Source: Diadema setosum
Lineage: Eukaryota > Echinodermata > Echinoidea > Diadematoida > Diadematidae
Assembly (NCBI RefSeq): GCF_964275005.1
Contig: NC_092695.1
Span: 15,577,697 to 15,641,696 of the forward strand
Reading direction: 5' to 3'
Length of the DNA: 64,000 nucleotides
Positions 46,556 to 58,098 of the stretch are shown piece after piece (within the stretch, counting starts at the first letter, position 1; every line of letters begins with the position of its first letter). The position numbers were made by a program, and so were the translations under genes. A model generated the notes under the pieces. That model did no database searches, was not told the DNA's origin, and was given only the letters and a program-made list of their open reading frames with translations.

Positions 46556-49500
46556 AGTGGTAGTATCAAACAAGCAATGTTTGTTTTATGATATCAAGAC
46601 GACTATGTCGAATCGAAAAGTGAGATGAATCATTCATAAACTACGAAGCTCTCTCCATACTGGCTCGAGTTGTTGTTCCATCAATGTTGATTTTTTTTTC
46701 AGGAATTTGGGTCAATTTACTTGCGATTTCATTTCCCCCCGTAACACATCAATGGGAACATGATAGTGAACAAAACGGGTAAGGAAGAAAATGTCTTCAT
46801 TCTAAAGGATGTTATGAGTTGTAATGGAACAAAGTGTAGAAATGTACAATTGAGTTCGCATTTTACCATTTGCCATGTTTTCACCCACTTTGTACCATGT
46901 TACACTTGTTCATCCTTGTAAGATCTATTTCCTCTTATAGGGACCTATTTGGTGATTGTACTCACCAACGCTCATAGACAGACGAGGTCTTCAGGGTTGC
47001 GATGCCATTGTCACAGTCTTCAACTTGAGACTTTACTTGGTGCGAATTATTCTTAGCATGTTTGTCTAATCATTTTATGTGATTCTTTAATCAGTGGTGC
47101 AAGACACATGTCGTTATAGTCAATTACGCCCCAGGTATGGTGTAATTGATTTTAGTTCCCTGCCACCTTGGCAACAACATGGTAGCGACACTTCATCGTG
47201 ACACCCTGAGGGAGTATTCGTGGTATATCACACCTACAAACAACTTCTTATTGAGGTATTCCTCTGCAATGTGTCTTCATGAATTTCCGCAATTTCTGTC
47301 TGTTAGATCACGCCAAATGTTCCCAAATGCCTAGACCTTTTCTTCTTTCCCTCGAGACACATTATGGCACACTGCCCGCTACAGACACTGCACGCAGAGA
47401 CACACTTCTCGCTATGACACGGGAAGTTGGTTGTGGATGTATACGCTCGCTGTCTCTCCAAAAAAAAAAAAAAATGCGCTGATGTAATTCGTTTAATAAA
47501 CGGATATGTTTGAGGTGTATTTTTCATCTGTTTCTAAGTATTGAGGATGTGCATAGAATTTATTGCTTTCCACATGTAACCTTGTAGGAAATGATATGTA
47601 TAGAAATATTCAAAATCACATCTTCTAGGTGAAGAGGAAGTTAGTGAATGGGATGATACGTTGTTAGATTATTGTGTCTTGCTTGAGGTGAAATATCTAA
47701 TGAAATTTCAGACTTTTGTTTCATGTTCAAGTTCAAGTTCAAATTTATTTCCGTTCTTCCACAGTAACATAATATACATCTCACTTTCTTAAGTGACAGA
47801 AATAATGCATGTGAATTGAAGAGAATAAACAACAATAATTCAAACCTGCTGAAGTAATCAAAGTGAAATATCAATATGCACTGTGCAGTGCTGTGTGAAA
47901 AACGGAGGGACCCATGCACTGAAAAGACAATGCTTGTACAGTGAGGGCTCCTCTTAGAAAAAAAAGGTCGATAAAAAAATATGATTGAAACAGCTGCAAC
48001 AGCAACGAAACAAGGTTGACAGAACACTAAGAGACAGACGGACAAACAGATACACACAAAAACAGCAACAAACAAAAACCAAACATGAAACAAGACTGTT
48101 GGACAGCAATAAGACTATACTTATAAGGAAAAGATAGGTTGACTTGACGACATGATAGAAAGTAAGACCAGCATATGTATTATCAACGAGATAACAAAAT
48201 AGACAGGAATATACAACAGAGACAACGATCCTCGAAGGTTAGACGAAGTTAAAGAAAAGAAAAACACTTCAAATTCTCCCTTGAATCAAATGTGGATTGC
48301 ATAATATAATATGTCTCGGAAACAAACCTTTCAAATGCAAATTATAGCTTCGATTTAAGGAAACTCTAATAATAACCTTAATTGTATAATCAGGCAATAT
48401 TAGCGATAATAAAAGCACCAATGTAGATTTTACAAGCGTGTAACAAAATAAGGCTATAAACTAATCCGATTCTGGGGAGTCGTCATTATAGGATTGTAAT
48501 AGTCTCCTTAAAATTAACATAATAGAATGAGCAGATATTATGGCATGAATCAAGGGATTCCAGTAATTGTTGGACCAGAAGGCCTAATAAATGAATGTGT
48601 TCTTAGCTGAAATCATGTAGATACGTTTCTCCTATACTGGTGAATAGACATAAAGAAAGCAAGATAGCTAAGTACTAGGGGCACCCGATTCTCTCTCGAA
48701 TTAACTTAATCTCTAGCAGGGCAATCAGGCATCCAAAATGAATGAAAAGGGTCCAGTGCACTGTCCTGGGGTTATGGGCATCCAGGAACACAGTTTACAA
48801 GTCTTACGTCGCTACTTCTCAATCAAAATAATATTCATGCTAGTTTAGCTGGAAGGGGGCTTAGAATGTACAGACGTGCACGTAGCCATATTTCAACCTA
48901 ACAGTTTCTTAGGTGTACGGCTGTTAAGTTTTCTCGTCTTTCTTGCCCATGATTTTATTCTGTCTGTCATATCATGAGATCAATTTAGTAGACATAGTTG
49001 GTGGGTCACACAATCGAGGTACATTATGTGATAATCGAATTTGCATATTACACACTGCGTGGTATAGTGCTTGTGAGACGCAGCGTGGCCTCCAAGCCTA
49101 CCACGCCGACATACCATTGGTGCAGCGCCAAGTCAACAGTCCATTTAAAGGAGAGTGTACTGCCAAAATTAAGAAAATGTAAATTGAAATTGTTTAAGTC
49201 TTATTCACTTCTTCATGTCGTTTCTGCAAAATAATGTTTGCCTTATAAACTATATGAATTCACTCGTACAAATGTTGTGTACTTTACTTTATTTTCAAAT
49301 TTCATTTTATTTCACAGGCTAAAAAGAATATAATACACGTTTACAAAACAAACAGAAGAAGAGAAAAAATATATGCATACCTAGCACGTGAGGGATCAGA
49401 AAAGAAATCAGGCATCCAAAAAGAAGCCTTTGTGACTTGTACCTCTTTATTTCTTTGCTTGCATACAGCCTACTCTGTACTATGTATCACCTTCGTTGAA

Positions 49501-49870
49501 AATAATTGAATTGAATTGAAAGTTAAGTAAATGATCTTAGGTGTTGACAGTAGGAATGTGTTTGAAATGTGTTTATTTGAAACGACCGACGATTGTTTTG
49601 TGGTAGATTCTAAATGGACTTCCTGTTTCTAATTCGATAAATGAATAGATAAATATATACAGAAATTAATAAATCAGTTAGTGCATGAATATATATCTTT
49701 ATTACATAAATATATTTGATTCATTTGAGTTCGTTTGTTTCATTTCAACGAAAATGTACTAGCAATCAAACATCTGAATACATCTAAAGATAAAAACATA
49801 CAACAATGCAATGAAGGAAAATACTAAAAAAAGACTCAATAACATTTCATGCGCTTTCTCTTCAGTTGTA
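46556..49870. other. intergenic, LINE-tail-like fragments
   Basis: No gene recognised. At about 47725-47750 the minus strand reads AAATAAATTTGAACTTGAAC and continues with another TTGAAC. This is the kind of simple tail that ends many CR1/L2-type LINEs, so a minus-strand LINE 3' end probably lies to its right. At about 49500-49521 AATTGAATTGAATTGAA is a similar plus-strand tail. No readable ORF accompanies either. Confidence 0.45.
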
Positions 49871-49874
49871 TATA

Positions 49875-50341
49875 GGGCTCACACCCATAAATATTTCCCC
49901 ATTGGGATGTGTGGTAAAAATCAAATTTCAAAAAATTCTGTAAAATAGCTGGGAGAAATGAGGTGTTTCAGCTTCGCTAACCTGGATAAGTTAGATATAC
50001 CCTTTCATCCATCAAATTTTCAGGGTGGATTCTTCAGTCCAAATTCTGTCCAGGGGTCCGCAAAGCCAGACTACGAGTTCTTGTCACTCAAAAAATCACC
50101 CATTTTCGGTACACGTACCCAATGAAATGTGGTCCCCTCAAATTCCATCAGAAAAGCTTTCATCTTCCAACCAAAATGCAATTTGTAGAGGAAGTCATAC
50201 TCAATAACTACAGCTATTCAGTTTTTTGCCAAACTACATCATTGATTTTTAATTAATTTTTTTCTTTATTTATTTTGGTATCTTTGGTACGAATTTGTGA
50301 AGGGGTCTGGGACATTCCATTGTATTTACGGGTGTGAGCCC
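49875..50341 (+). mobile_element. TIR element GGGCTCACACC, copy 1
   Basis: 467 bp between GGGCTCACACCCATAAATA and its inverted end TATTTACGGGTGTGAGCCC. TATA lies on both sides (49871-49874 and 50342-50345); whether the target duplication is TA or TATA is not certain from this copy. The interior is non-coding and shared by the copies at 50935, 53987, 55488, 56094 and 57021 (recognisable by GCCAGACTACGAGTTCTTGT). Superfamily not assigned. Confidence 0.85.
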
Positions 50342-50345
50342 TATA

Positions 50346-50930
50346 GTGGAGGTCATATTTTTCATTTGACTTTTAAACATCATAAATGTGTTTTTGATGA
50401 TATTTGCCCCTACATCATATGGGAAATTACACATTCAAGGGTATAAAAAGCTTCTCAAAGGGACACTTTTTGCCCTTTGAGGTTTTTTCAAAAAATAAAA
50501 ATGTAGTGTTGATCAGTTCTTCATAAGATGAATGCCTAGATGCAGGCAGTAATCTTTGATTATGGGGGCGTCATCATCACATTATTGCCTACAAAATACT
50601 TGAAAAGACTTTGTTTTGTCAAACAGACTAACTTTATGAATTATGAGCTGTTTCAGTGGTAGCCAAACAAAGAAATACATGAAAATAACACAGTCATTCA
50701 AAGTTGTGTGATACTGATGACTGCTATGTACAAAGATCTAGTACCACAACAACATAATAAGAAAACAAATTTCAGCCAAACAGAGTTGGGGGGGGGGGGG
50801 TGAGGGGTGGGGGGGGGGGTAGGAAGGAGAAGGGGGAGGGAGGAAGAGATCTGACACAACAGATCAACATAAACCAGCAGAGTTTGTATGGGATGAATAC
50901 TTCCCAATTGCGTGCATTGCATACATCCTC
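50346..50930 (+). repeat. linked repeat unit between TIR copies
   Basis: It begins GTGGAGGTCATATTT and ends TGCATTGCATACATCCTC. It contains TTTGCCCCTACATCAT, AAGATCTAGTACCAC, a long G-rich run (about 50790-50845) and AGAGATCTGACACAA. The same unit recurs at 54465-55483 (inverted), 55976-56089 (partial), 56567-57012, 57476-58094 and 58099-58505. Non-coding. In this region it always adjoins the GGGCTCACACC element or another copy of itself. Confidence 0.8.
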
Positions 50931-50934
50931 AGTA

Positions 50935-51401
50935 GGGCTCACACCCATAAATATTTCCCCATAGGGATGTGTGTTAAAAATCAAATTTCAAAAAATTCTG
51001 TAAAATAGCTGGGAGAAATGAAGTGTTTCAGCTTCACTAACCTGGATAAGTTAGATATACCCTTTCATCCATCAAATTTTCAGGGTGGATTCTTCAGTCC
51101 AAATTCTGTCCAGGGGTCCGCAAAGCCAGACTACGAGTTCTTGTCACTCAAAAAATCACCCATTTTCCGTACACGTACCCAATGAAATATAGTCCCCTCA
51201 AATTCCACCAGAAAAGCTTTCATCTTCCAACCAAAATGCAATTTGTAGAGGAATTCATACTCAATATCTACACCTATTCAGTTTTTTGCCAAACTACATC
51301 ATTGATTTTTAATTAATTTTTTTCTTCATTTATTTTGGTATCTTTGATACGAATTTGTGAAGGGGTCTGGGACATTCCATTGTATTTACGGGTGTGAGCC
51401 C
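50935..51401 (+). mobile_element. TIR element GGGCTCACACC, copy 2
   Basis: Same length and near-identical sequence to the copy at 49875. The left flank is AGTA and the right TATA. It follows the linked repeat unit, giving an arrangement element-unit-element. Non-coding. Confidence 0.85.
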
Positions 51402-51847
51402 TATATGCATGCCCAAGAGAGTATGGATAATGGAATAGCGTCCTCAACGTTGACATGAAACCGCCTACAGCAGTACCTATGACGGACCAATTACGAAAAA
51501 TAACATTGTATTTATCACTGTCATTTAATTTAATTTAATTATTTACAGTTTCCATAATTTCAGTCCGTGTGTTTTCATATCAATCCAGTCACAGATAAAG
51601 TGATTGTCATGATTATTAAGTTCGCACGTTAAAATGTAGTCGTAGGTAATCGATATAAGTTGTTTATCTCTTTCATTTTTTTTTTCACGCACACAAGAAT
51701 AGAGAATCGAGTGAGCAATAAGCAGTAAATGTATTGAAGATTAATTATTAGAATGATACATAGTGCGTAAAATGTGTCTACAAACGCACATGTATATGTA
51801 TACTGAAGTTGCAGATTTGATGAAAGTGGGGAGTTTGTTCTATTCCT
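51402..51847. other. intergenic, nothing recognised
   Basis: AT-rich spacer between the first mosaic block and a LINE fragment. No structure noted. Confidence 0.4.
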
Positions 51848-52228
51848 TTGTTTCATTGTTCCTTTGCCGGTTTTATAAAACCTTTCACAACCAAGCACCA
51901 AGATACATTAACAATTGCCTGGAGTTGTATATTCCTCGTAAAAGGAATCTACATTCTACAAAGTACCGAACCCTTTTGTCTTCCCTGTCAAGCTCAAAAT
52001 CGTACTCTCACTGTAACGGCAACAAACTCCGCACTTTTGTTAAATCTGCAAGTCAGTATACACTTCTAAGAAACTATTGAAATCTTTTCTTTTTCCTCAG
52101 TTGTAATGATTTATGCATCGCATTTGTTTTTGTACATTTTATTATTTCATTTTTGTAAGCGCGGTGATGTAGTTGTACTATGCAAATGCATGGTCATGAT
52201 AATGATGATTGTAATAATAACAATAACG

Positions 52229-52283
<55 letters not shown>
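51848..52283 (+). mobile_element. LINE 3' fragment with (TAA)n tail
   Basis: The frame reads FYKTFHNQAPRYINNCLEL, then YIPRKRNLHS and LLSSLSSSKSYSHC. This matches the 'K..HN.AP.YI..L...Y.P.R.LRS' pattern that follows the reverse transcriptase in CR1/L2/I-like non-LTR elements. Near 52060-52110 another frame gives FKKLLKSFLF-like residues, so the ORF is frameshifted. A non-coding stretch (TTTTTGTACATTTTATTATT) follows, then a pure (TAA)n tract at about 52212-52282 that is probably its tail. Only the last ~80 codons survive. Clade not assigned; TAA tails occur in I-type elements. Confidence 0.72.
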
Positions 52284-52284
<1 letters not shown>

Positions 52285-52611
52285 TCATAATAATAACATC
52301 GCTGTTATTATGCACGTAGTTAGCCACTGTCACTGTCAAGAGGCCCTTACATTTCTGCGTGCGCCGTAGACGCTTTAGGACAGAGACAGCAGAAAACCTG
52401 TACCAACCAAATCCAACGTGGAAAAAAATGCCATTGAGGTAAACGAGACGGCGATATCTGATGAAATGCAAGTCTGTATATGTGTTGCGGAAGACAGCCA
52501 CACACGGAGGACCAGTTAACTCGCAGTTTCTTAAATGACATCGTAACATTCCTAACATTTCTGGGTCTCATGTGTGTGTTCGTCCCTCGTTCTCGAGGAT
52601 GACCAATGACA

Positions 52612-52701
52612 TCAATTGGCTCGATGGGTTCGGAGGTGGCTGATGAGGCCAATCTGGGCAAGAAAGCCTCTCCCACAGGTAGGGCAGAAGGTATAATTAC
52701 A
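52612..52701 (-). mobile_element. C2H2 zinc-finger end of a LINE-type ORF (remnant)
   Basis: The minus strand reads NYTFCPTCGRGFLAQIGLI, then SHLRTHRAN and a stop at 52612. It is a C-x2-C-x12-H-x3-4-H finger with the G(R)..RIGL.SH.R.H pattern. I know this pattern from the C-terminal fingers of repetitive non-LTR-type ORFs in animals. Coding sequence upstream (to the right) is not recognisable for more than about 10 codons. Downstream there is SSSRTRDE-like sequence. A host zinc-finger gene is unlikely because only one orphan finger is present. Confidence 0.55.
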
Positions 52702-53733
52702 AGGCCAATGCAGCTCTGCTCATAATAGTTTTAGCGAACGACTTGTGACATTTGTAACGAGCGAGACGGTGTTACGCGGAGGGTTAACACGCACTAATGA
52801 AGTGCGCAGATTCAGTGGGCAATGAAAGCTAGACAAATGCCCGAAGTGAAAAGCAGCCTGTGATCGATAACATTGACTTGACGTAGCGTATTGCACAGCG
52901 GGCATCTTTCTGGTTGTGTGAAGAGCATTACACTGGTGTAGAGTAGAATCAACTCAAGCTTTTACCCTTTTCAGCCAGCAACGAGCAGCATGATTCTAAT
53001 TATCTATCCACTCTTAGATAGAGAAAAGAAAAGAGGTAACTATGGGTAAAATGTTTGGTTACAAATAGAAATCGATAGAGGTCCTTTCAAGTACAATAAT
53101 TGCGAAATATACTAATAGCCGTGAGGTCATTGTTTGTTGTTGTATTCAATGTCCTCAAATGATAATTTTCTTTGTGTCGAAATCCGAAGAATGCATTTAC
53201 ATCACGCAAAAGAAAAACCACACACACACACAAAACAAAACAAACGAGAAAGCCCACCTGAGGATATTTTATAGGCCGGCCTCATCTCGCGTGTGCACCA
53301 GGGACTATGTCTACGCTGTCATCATAATCATAAGAAGTGGGTGTAGATGGGGCGGCTGTAATGATATAGAGGTACTAATGTTGTTGTGGCTGGGGTTTGG
53401 ATTGGACTCAACATCAGGGAAAGAATGTTGATGGACAAAAAAAGTCGAAAATGCTAGTACGCCACTGAGAAGAAGGATGATGGTTTATTAGAAAATGCGT
53501 TGTTCTGATGTATACATCCAGACGTTTAACGCCGATGGTTTCCTTGGGGTGTAAGCCGTGAATACAATACAGGTACATGTATTATTCAAGTGTGGGCTGT
53601 GTCCAACTCATCTAGACACTAATGTATCATTCTATAACGTAACTTTTCTACAGTTCGAAGCCGGCCTGGCATGAGTCACTCCAAAATGATGAGAGTGTAT
53701 CTCGATGCAATGTTCTAGAGAACAGAGCGATCC
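52702..53733. other. intergenic, nothing recognised
   Basis: No gene supported. A (CA)n run lies near 53219-53230. Confidence 0.4.
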
Positions 53734-53872
53734 GGAACAAACACACGGTCGCACAGTTTGGTAGATGTGAAAATTGTGAAAATGTCTCGATTTCACATAG
53801 TAACTATGTGATATTGAGACAATTCACAGAATCCCTACAGCGTGACACACAGTGTGACTGGGTGTTTGTTCC
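53734..53872. mobile_element. 139-bp fold-back element
   Basis: The left end GGAACAAACACACGGTCGCAC and the right end GTGTGACTGGGTGTTTGTTCC are inverted copies. The pairing resumes inward (GTCTCGATTTCACATAGT against ACTATGTGATATTGAGAC) and meets almost without a loop. Non-coding. Too small to assign to a superfamily. Confidence 0.8.
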
Positions 53873-53986
53873 ATAAAGGAATGCTTGCCAGAAGAGAGCT
53901 TGACATCATTGGCCTTCCTGGCGCGAGCACACGGCTCACCGTTGGTGGCGCCCTTTCACTTCTTCTCACTGTCTTCTCACACTAAA

Positions 53987-54460
53987 GGGCTCACACCTGT
54001 AAATAAAATGGACTGTCCCAGACCCCTTCACAAATTCGTACCAAAGATACCAAAATAAATGAAGAAAAAAATTAATCAAAAATCAATGATGTAGTTTGGC
54101 AAAAAAAAAAAAAATGAATGGCTGTAGATATTGAGTATGAATTCCTCTACAAACTGCATTTTGGTTGGACGATGAAAGCTTTTCTGATGGAATTTGAGGG
54201 GACTATATTTCATTGGGTACGTGTACGGAAAATAGGTGATTTTTTGAGTGACAAGAACTCGTAGTCTGGCTTTGCGGACCCCTGGACAGGATTAGAGCAG
54301 AACAACCCACCCTGGAAATCTGATGGATGAAAGGTAATATCTCACTTATTCAGGTTAGTGAAGATCAAACACCTCATTTTACCCAGCTATTTTACAGAAT
54401 TTTTTGAAATTTGAATTTTAACACACGTCTCTATGGGGAATTATTTACCCGTGTGAGCCC
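53987..54460 (-). mobile_element. TIR element GGGCTCACACC, copy 3 (inverted)
   Basis: The interior is the reverse complement of copy 1 (GACAAGAACTCGTAGTCTGG present). The left flank is TAAA and the right TATA. It carries an extra A tract near 54098. Non-coding. Confidence 0.82.
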
Positions 54461-54464
54461 TATA

Positions 54465-55483
54465 GAGAATGCACGCAATACATGCAAGTCTATGGGAAGT
54501 ATTCATCCCATACAAGCTCTGCTGTTTAATGATGATCTTGCATTGTGTCAGATCTCTCTTCCTCCCTCCCCCTTCTCCACCCTACTCCCCCCTCCCTCTA
54601 CCTCTCTCCTCTACTCCCCCCCCCCAACTCTATCTTGCTACAATTTCTTTTTTTAATATTATGTTCTTGTGGTACTAGATCTTAGTAAATAGCAGTCATC
54701 AGTATCACACAACTTTGAATGACTTCTTGTATTGTGTCAGATCTCTTCCTCCCTCCCCTTTCTGCTCCCTACCCCCCCCCCCCTCTTTCTCTACCTCTCT
54801 CCTCTGCTCCTCCCCCCCCCACTCTCCCTTGCTACAATTTCTTTTCTTAATATTATGTTCTTGTGGTACTAGATCTTAGTAAATAGCAGTCATCAGTATC
54901 ACAACTTTGAATGACTGTGTTAATCTTGTAGTGTGTATCTTGTATTGTGTCAGATCTCTTCCTCCCTCCCCTTCCCCTCCCTACCCCCCCCCTACCTCTC
55001 TCCCCCCTCCTCCCCTCCCCAACTCTGCCTTGCTACTATTTCTTTTCTTAATATTATCTTCTTGTCACTAGATCTTAGTACATAGCAGTCAGTCATCAGT
55101 ATCACACAACTTTGAATGACTGTGTTATTTTAATGTATTTCTTTGTTTTGGCTACCACTGAAACAGCTCAAAATACATAAAGTTAGTCTGTTTGACAAAA
55201 CAAAGTCTTATCAAGTACTTTGTAGGCTATAAGGTGATGATGACACCCCCACAATCAAGGATAACTGCCTGGATCTATGTATTGATCTTATGAAGAACTG
55301 ATCAAAACTGCAAGATTTATTAAAAAAAAAAAACTCTAAAGAGCATGATTTTCTAAAAGTGTCCCTTTGAGAAGCTTTATCATCCTTGAAAGTGTAATTT
55401 CTCATATATAATGATGTAGGGGCAAATATCATAAAAAACACATTTATGATGTTTAAAAGTCAAATAAGAAATATGACCTCCAC
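54465..55483 (-). repeat. linked repeat unit, inverted and internally expanded
   Basis: Reverse complement of the unit at 50346-50930. It starts with GAGAATGCACGCAATACATG and ends AAATATGACCTCCAC, next to TATA and the following TIR element. It is longer than the plus-strand copy because the pyrimidine-rich module is triplicated (next entry). Non-coding. Confidence 0.8.
54537..55120. repeat. three tandem copies of a ~190-240-bp pyrimidine-rich module
   Basis: Each copy starts TTG(CA/TA)TTGTGTCAGATCTC, runs through a C/T-only tract, then TTGCTAC.ATTTCTTT..TTAATATTAT. It closes with ACTAGATCTTAGTA.ATAGCAGTCA and an ACTTTGAATGAC. Starts lie near 54537, 54729 and 54949. The C/T tracts differ in length and order, so the copies have diverged or slipped. 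Confidence 0.82.
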
Positions 55484-55487
55484 TATA

Positions 55488-55971
55488 GGGCTCACACCTG
55501 TAAATAAAATGGACTGTCCCAGACCCCTTCACAAATTCGTACCAAAGATACCAAAATATGAAGAAAAAAAAAATGAAGAAAAAAAATTAATTAAAAATCA
55601 ATGATGTAGTTTGGCAAAAAACTGAATAGCTGTAGATATTGAGTATGAATTCCTCTACAAACTGCATTTTGGTTGGAAGATGAAAGCTTTTCTGATGGAA
55701 TTTGAGGGGACTATATTTCATTGGGTACGTGTACGGCCCAAAATAGGTGATTTTTTGAGTGACAAGAACTCGTAGTCTGGCTTTGCGGACCCCTGGACAG
55801 GATTAGAGCAGAACAACCCACCCTGGAAATCTGATGGATGAAAGGTAATATCTCACTTATTCAGGTTAGTGAAGATCAAACACCTCATTTCTCCCAGCTA
55901 TTTTACAGAATTTTTTGAAATTTGAATTTTAACACACGTCTCTATGGGGAATTATTTACCCGTGTGAGCCC
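55488..55971 (-). mobile_element. TIR element GGGCTCACACC, copy 4 (inverted)
   Basis: Same orientation as copy 3. Left flank TATA, right flank TAAA. It has a small duplication, TATGAAGAAAAAAAAAATGAAG, near 55557-55583. It ends at the switch point where the mosaic turns from minus to plus orientation. Confidence 0.82.
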
Positions 55972-55975
55972 TAAA

Positions 55976-56089
55976 GGGAAGGAAGGAAAAGGGGGAGGGA
56001 GGAAGAGATCTGACACAATAGATCAACATAAACCAGCAGAGTTTGTATGGGATGAATACTTCCCAATTGTGTGCATTGCATACATCCTC
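55976..56089 (+). repeat. partial linked repeat unit
   Basis: Only the last ~110 bp of the unit are present (AGAGATCTGACACAATAGATC through TGCATACATCCTC). It is joined at its left to the inverted element ending at 55971 by an AAGGGAAGGAAGG purine run. This marks the centre of an inverted arrangement. Confidence 0.7.
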
Positions 56090-56093
56090 AATA

Positions 56094-56562
56094 GGGCTCA
56101 CACCCATAAATATTTCCCCATAGGGATGTGTGTTAAAAATCAAATTTCAAAAAAATTCTGTAAAATAGCTGGGAGAAATGAGGTGTTTCATCTTCACTAA
56201 CCTGAATAAGTGAGATATACCCTTTCATCCATCAGATTTCCAGGGTGGGTTCTTCTGCTTTAATTCTGTCCAAGGGTCCGCAAAGCCAGACTACGAGTTC
56301 TTGTCACTCAAAAAAATCACCTATTTTCCGTACACGTACCCAATGAAATATAGTCCCCTCAAAGTCCATCAGAGAAGCTTTCATCTTCCAACCAAAATGC
56401 AGTTTGTAGAGGAATTCATACTCAATGTCTACAGCTATTCAGTTTTTTGCCAAACTACAGCATTGATTTTTAATTAATTTTTTTCTTCATTTATTTTCGT
56501 ATCTTTGGTACGAATTTGTGGAGGGGTCTGGGACAGTAAATTTTATTTACAGGTGTGAGCCC
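56094..56562 (+). mobile_element. TIR element GGGCTCACACC, copy 5
   Basis: A full-length plus-strand copy, left flank AATA, right flank TATA. Its interior from 56112 onward is the first half of the 909-bp tandem duplication. Confidence 0.85.
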
Positions 56563-57921
56563 TATAGTGGAGGTCATATTTCTTATTTGACTTTTTAACA
56601 TCATAAATGTGTTTTTGGTGATATTTGCCCCTACAGAGATTACACATTCAAGGCTTATAAAGCTTCTCAAAGGGGACACTTTTGAAAATCATGGCATTTG
56701 GGTTTTTTTTTTAAATAAATTCTTGCAGTGTTGATCAGTTCTTCATAAGATGAATACATAGATGCAGGCAGTTATCCTTGATTATGGGGGTGTCATCATG
56801 ACCTTATTGCCTACAAAGTACTTGAAGAGACTTTGTTTTGTCAAACAGACTAACTTTATGTATTTTGAGCTGTTTCAGTGGTAGCCAAAACAAAGAAATA
56901 CATTAAAATAACAGTCATTCCAAGTTGTGTGATACTGCTGACTGCTATGTACTAAGATCTAGTACCTGGTACCACAAGAACATAATAAGAAAACAAATTG
57001 TAGCAAGGCAGATACATATTATTTCCCCATAGGGATGTGTGTTAAAAATCAAATTTCAAAAAAATTCTGTAAAATAGCTGGGAGAAATGAGGTGTTTCAT
57101 CTTCACTAACCTGAATAAGTGAGATATACCCTTTCATCCATCAGATTTCCAGGGTGGGTTCTTCTGCTTTAATTCTGTCCAAGGGTCCGCAAAGCCAGAC
57201 TACGAGTTCTTGTCACTCAAAAAAATCACCTATTTTCCGTACACGTACCCAATGAAATATAGTCCCCTCAAAGTCCATCAGAGAAGCTTTCATCTTCCAA
57301 CCAAAATGCAGTTTGTAGAGGAATTCATACTCAATGTCTACAGCTATTCAGTTTTTTGCCAAACTACAGCATCGATTTTTAATTAATTTTTTTCTTCATT
57401 TATTTTCGTATCTTTGGTACGAATTTGTGGAGGGGTCTGGGACAGTAAATTTTATTTACAGGTGTGAGCCCTATAGTGGAGGTCATATTTCTTATTTGAC
57501 TTTTTAACATCATAAATGTGTTTTTGGTGATATTTGCCCCTACAGAGATTACACATTCAAGGCTTATAAAGCTTCTCAAAGGGGACACTTTTGAAAATCA
57601 TGGCATTTGGGGTTTTTTTTAAATAAATTCTTGCAGTGTTGATCAGTTCTTCATAAGATGAATACATAGATGCAGGCAGTTATCCTTGATTATGGGGGTG
57701 TCATCATGACCTTATTGCCTACAAAGTACTTGAAGAGACTTTGTTTTGTCAAACAGACTAACTTTATGTATTTTGAGCTGTTTCAGTGGTAGCCAAAACA
57801 AAGAAATACATTAAAATAACAGTCATTCCAAGTTGTGTGATACTGCTGACTGCTATGTACTAAGATCTAGTACCTGGTACCACAAGAACATGATAAGAAA
57901 ACAAATTGTAGCAAGGCAGAG
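56112..57921 (+). repeat. tandem duplication, 909-bp period
   Basis: 56112-57012 and 57021-57921 are almost base-for-base identical. Differences seen include GCATTGATT/GCATCGATT near 56460/57369 and one base in a T tract. Each unit carries most of a TIR element plus the linked unit up to GTAGCAAGGCAGA. The join is TACATATT between GCAGA and ATTTCCCC. High identity points to a recent event or an assembly duplication. Confidence 0.9.
57021..57471 (+). mobile_element. TIR element GGGCTCACACC, copy 6 (left end missing)
   Basis: Part of the second tandem unit. The left terminal ~18 bp, including the inverted repeat, are absent because of the duplication break; the right end GGTGTGAGCCC is intact and followed by TATA. 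Confidence 0.82.
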
Positions 57922-58094
57922 TGGGGGGGGGGGGGGGGGGTAGAGGAGAGAGGTGGGGGGGGGGGTATGGAGGAGAAGGTGTGGGGGGAAGGGAGGGAGG
58001 AAGAGATCTGACACAATACAAGACCAACATACACCAGCAGAGCTTGTATGGGATGTATACTTCCCATAGACTTGTATGTATTGCGTGCATTCTC
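57476..58094 (+). repeat. linked repeat unit with G-rich run
   Basis: A full plus-strand unit from GTGGAGGTCAT to TGCGTGCATTCTC. The left part lies in the second 909-bp copy. A run of G with few interruptions at about 57923-57990 could form quadruplex structures. It ends at the junction TATA (58095-58098), directly followed by another unit. Confidence 0.8.
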
Positions 58095-58098
58095 TATA

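Noticed and set aside
56491-57588. Two identical 62-codon minus-strand frames
   Set aside because: Identical only because they lie in the 909-bp tandem duplication; they cross the end of a TIR element and are not coding.
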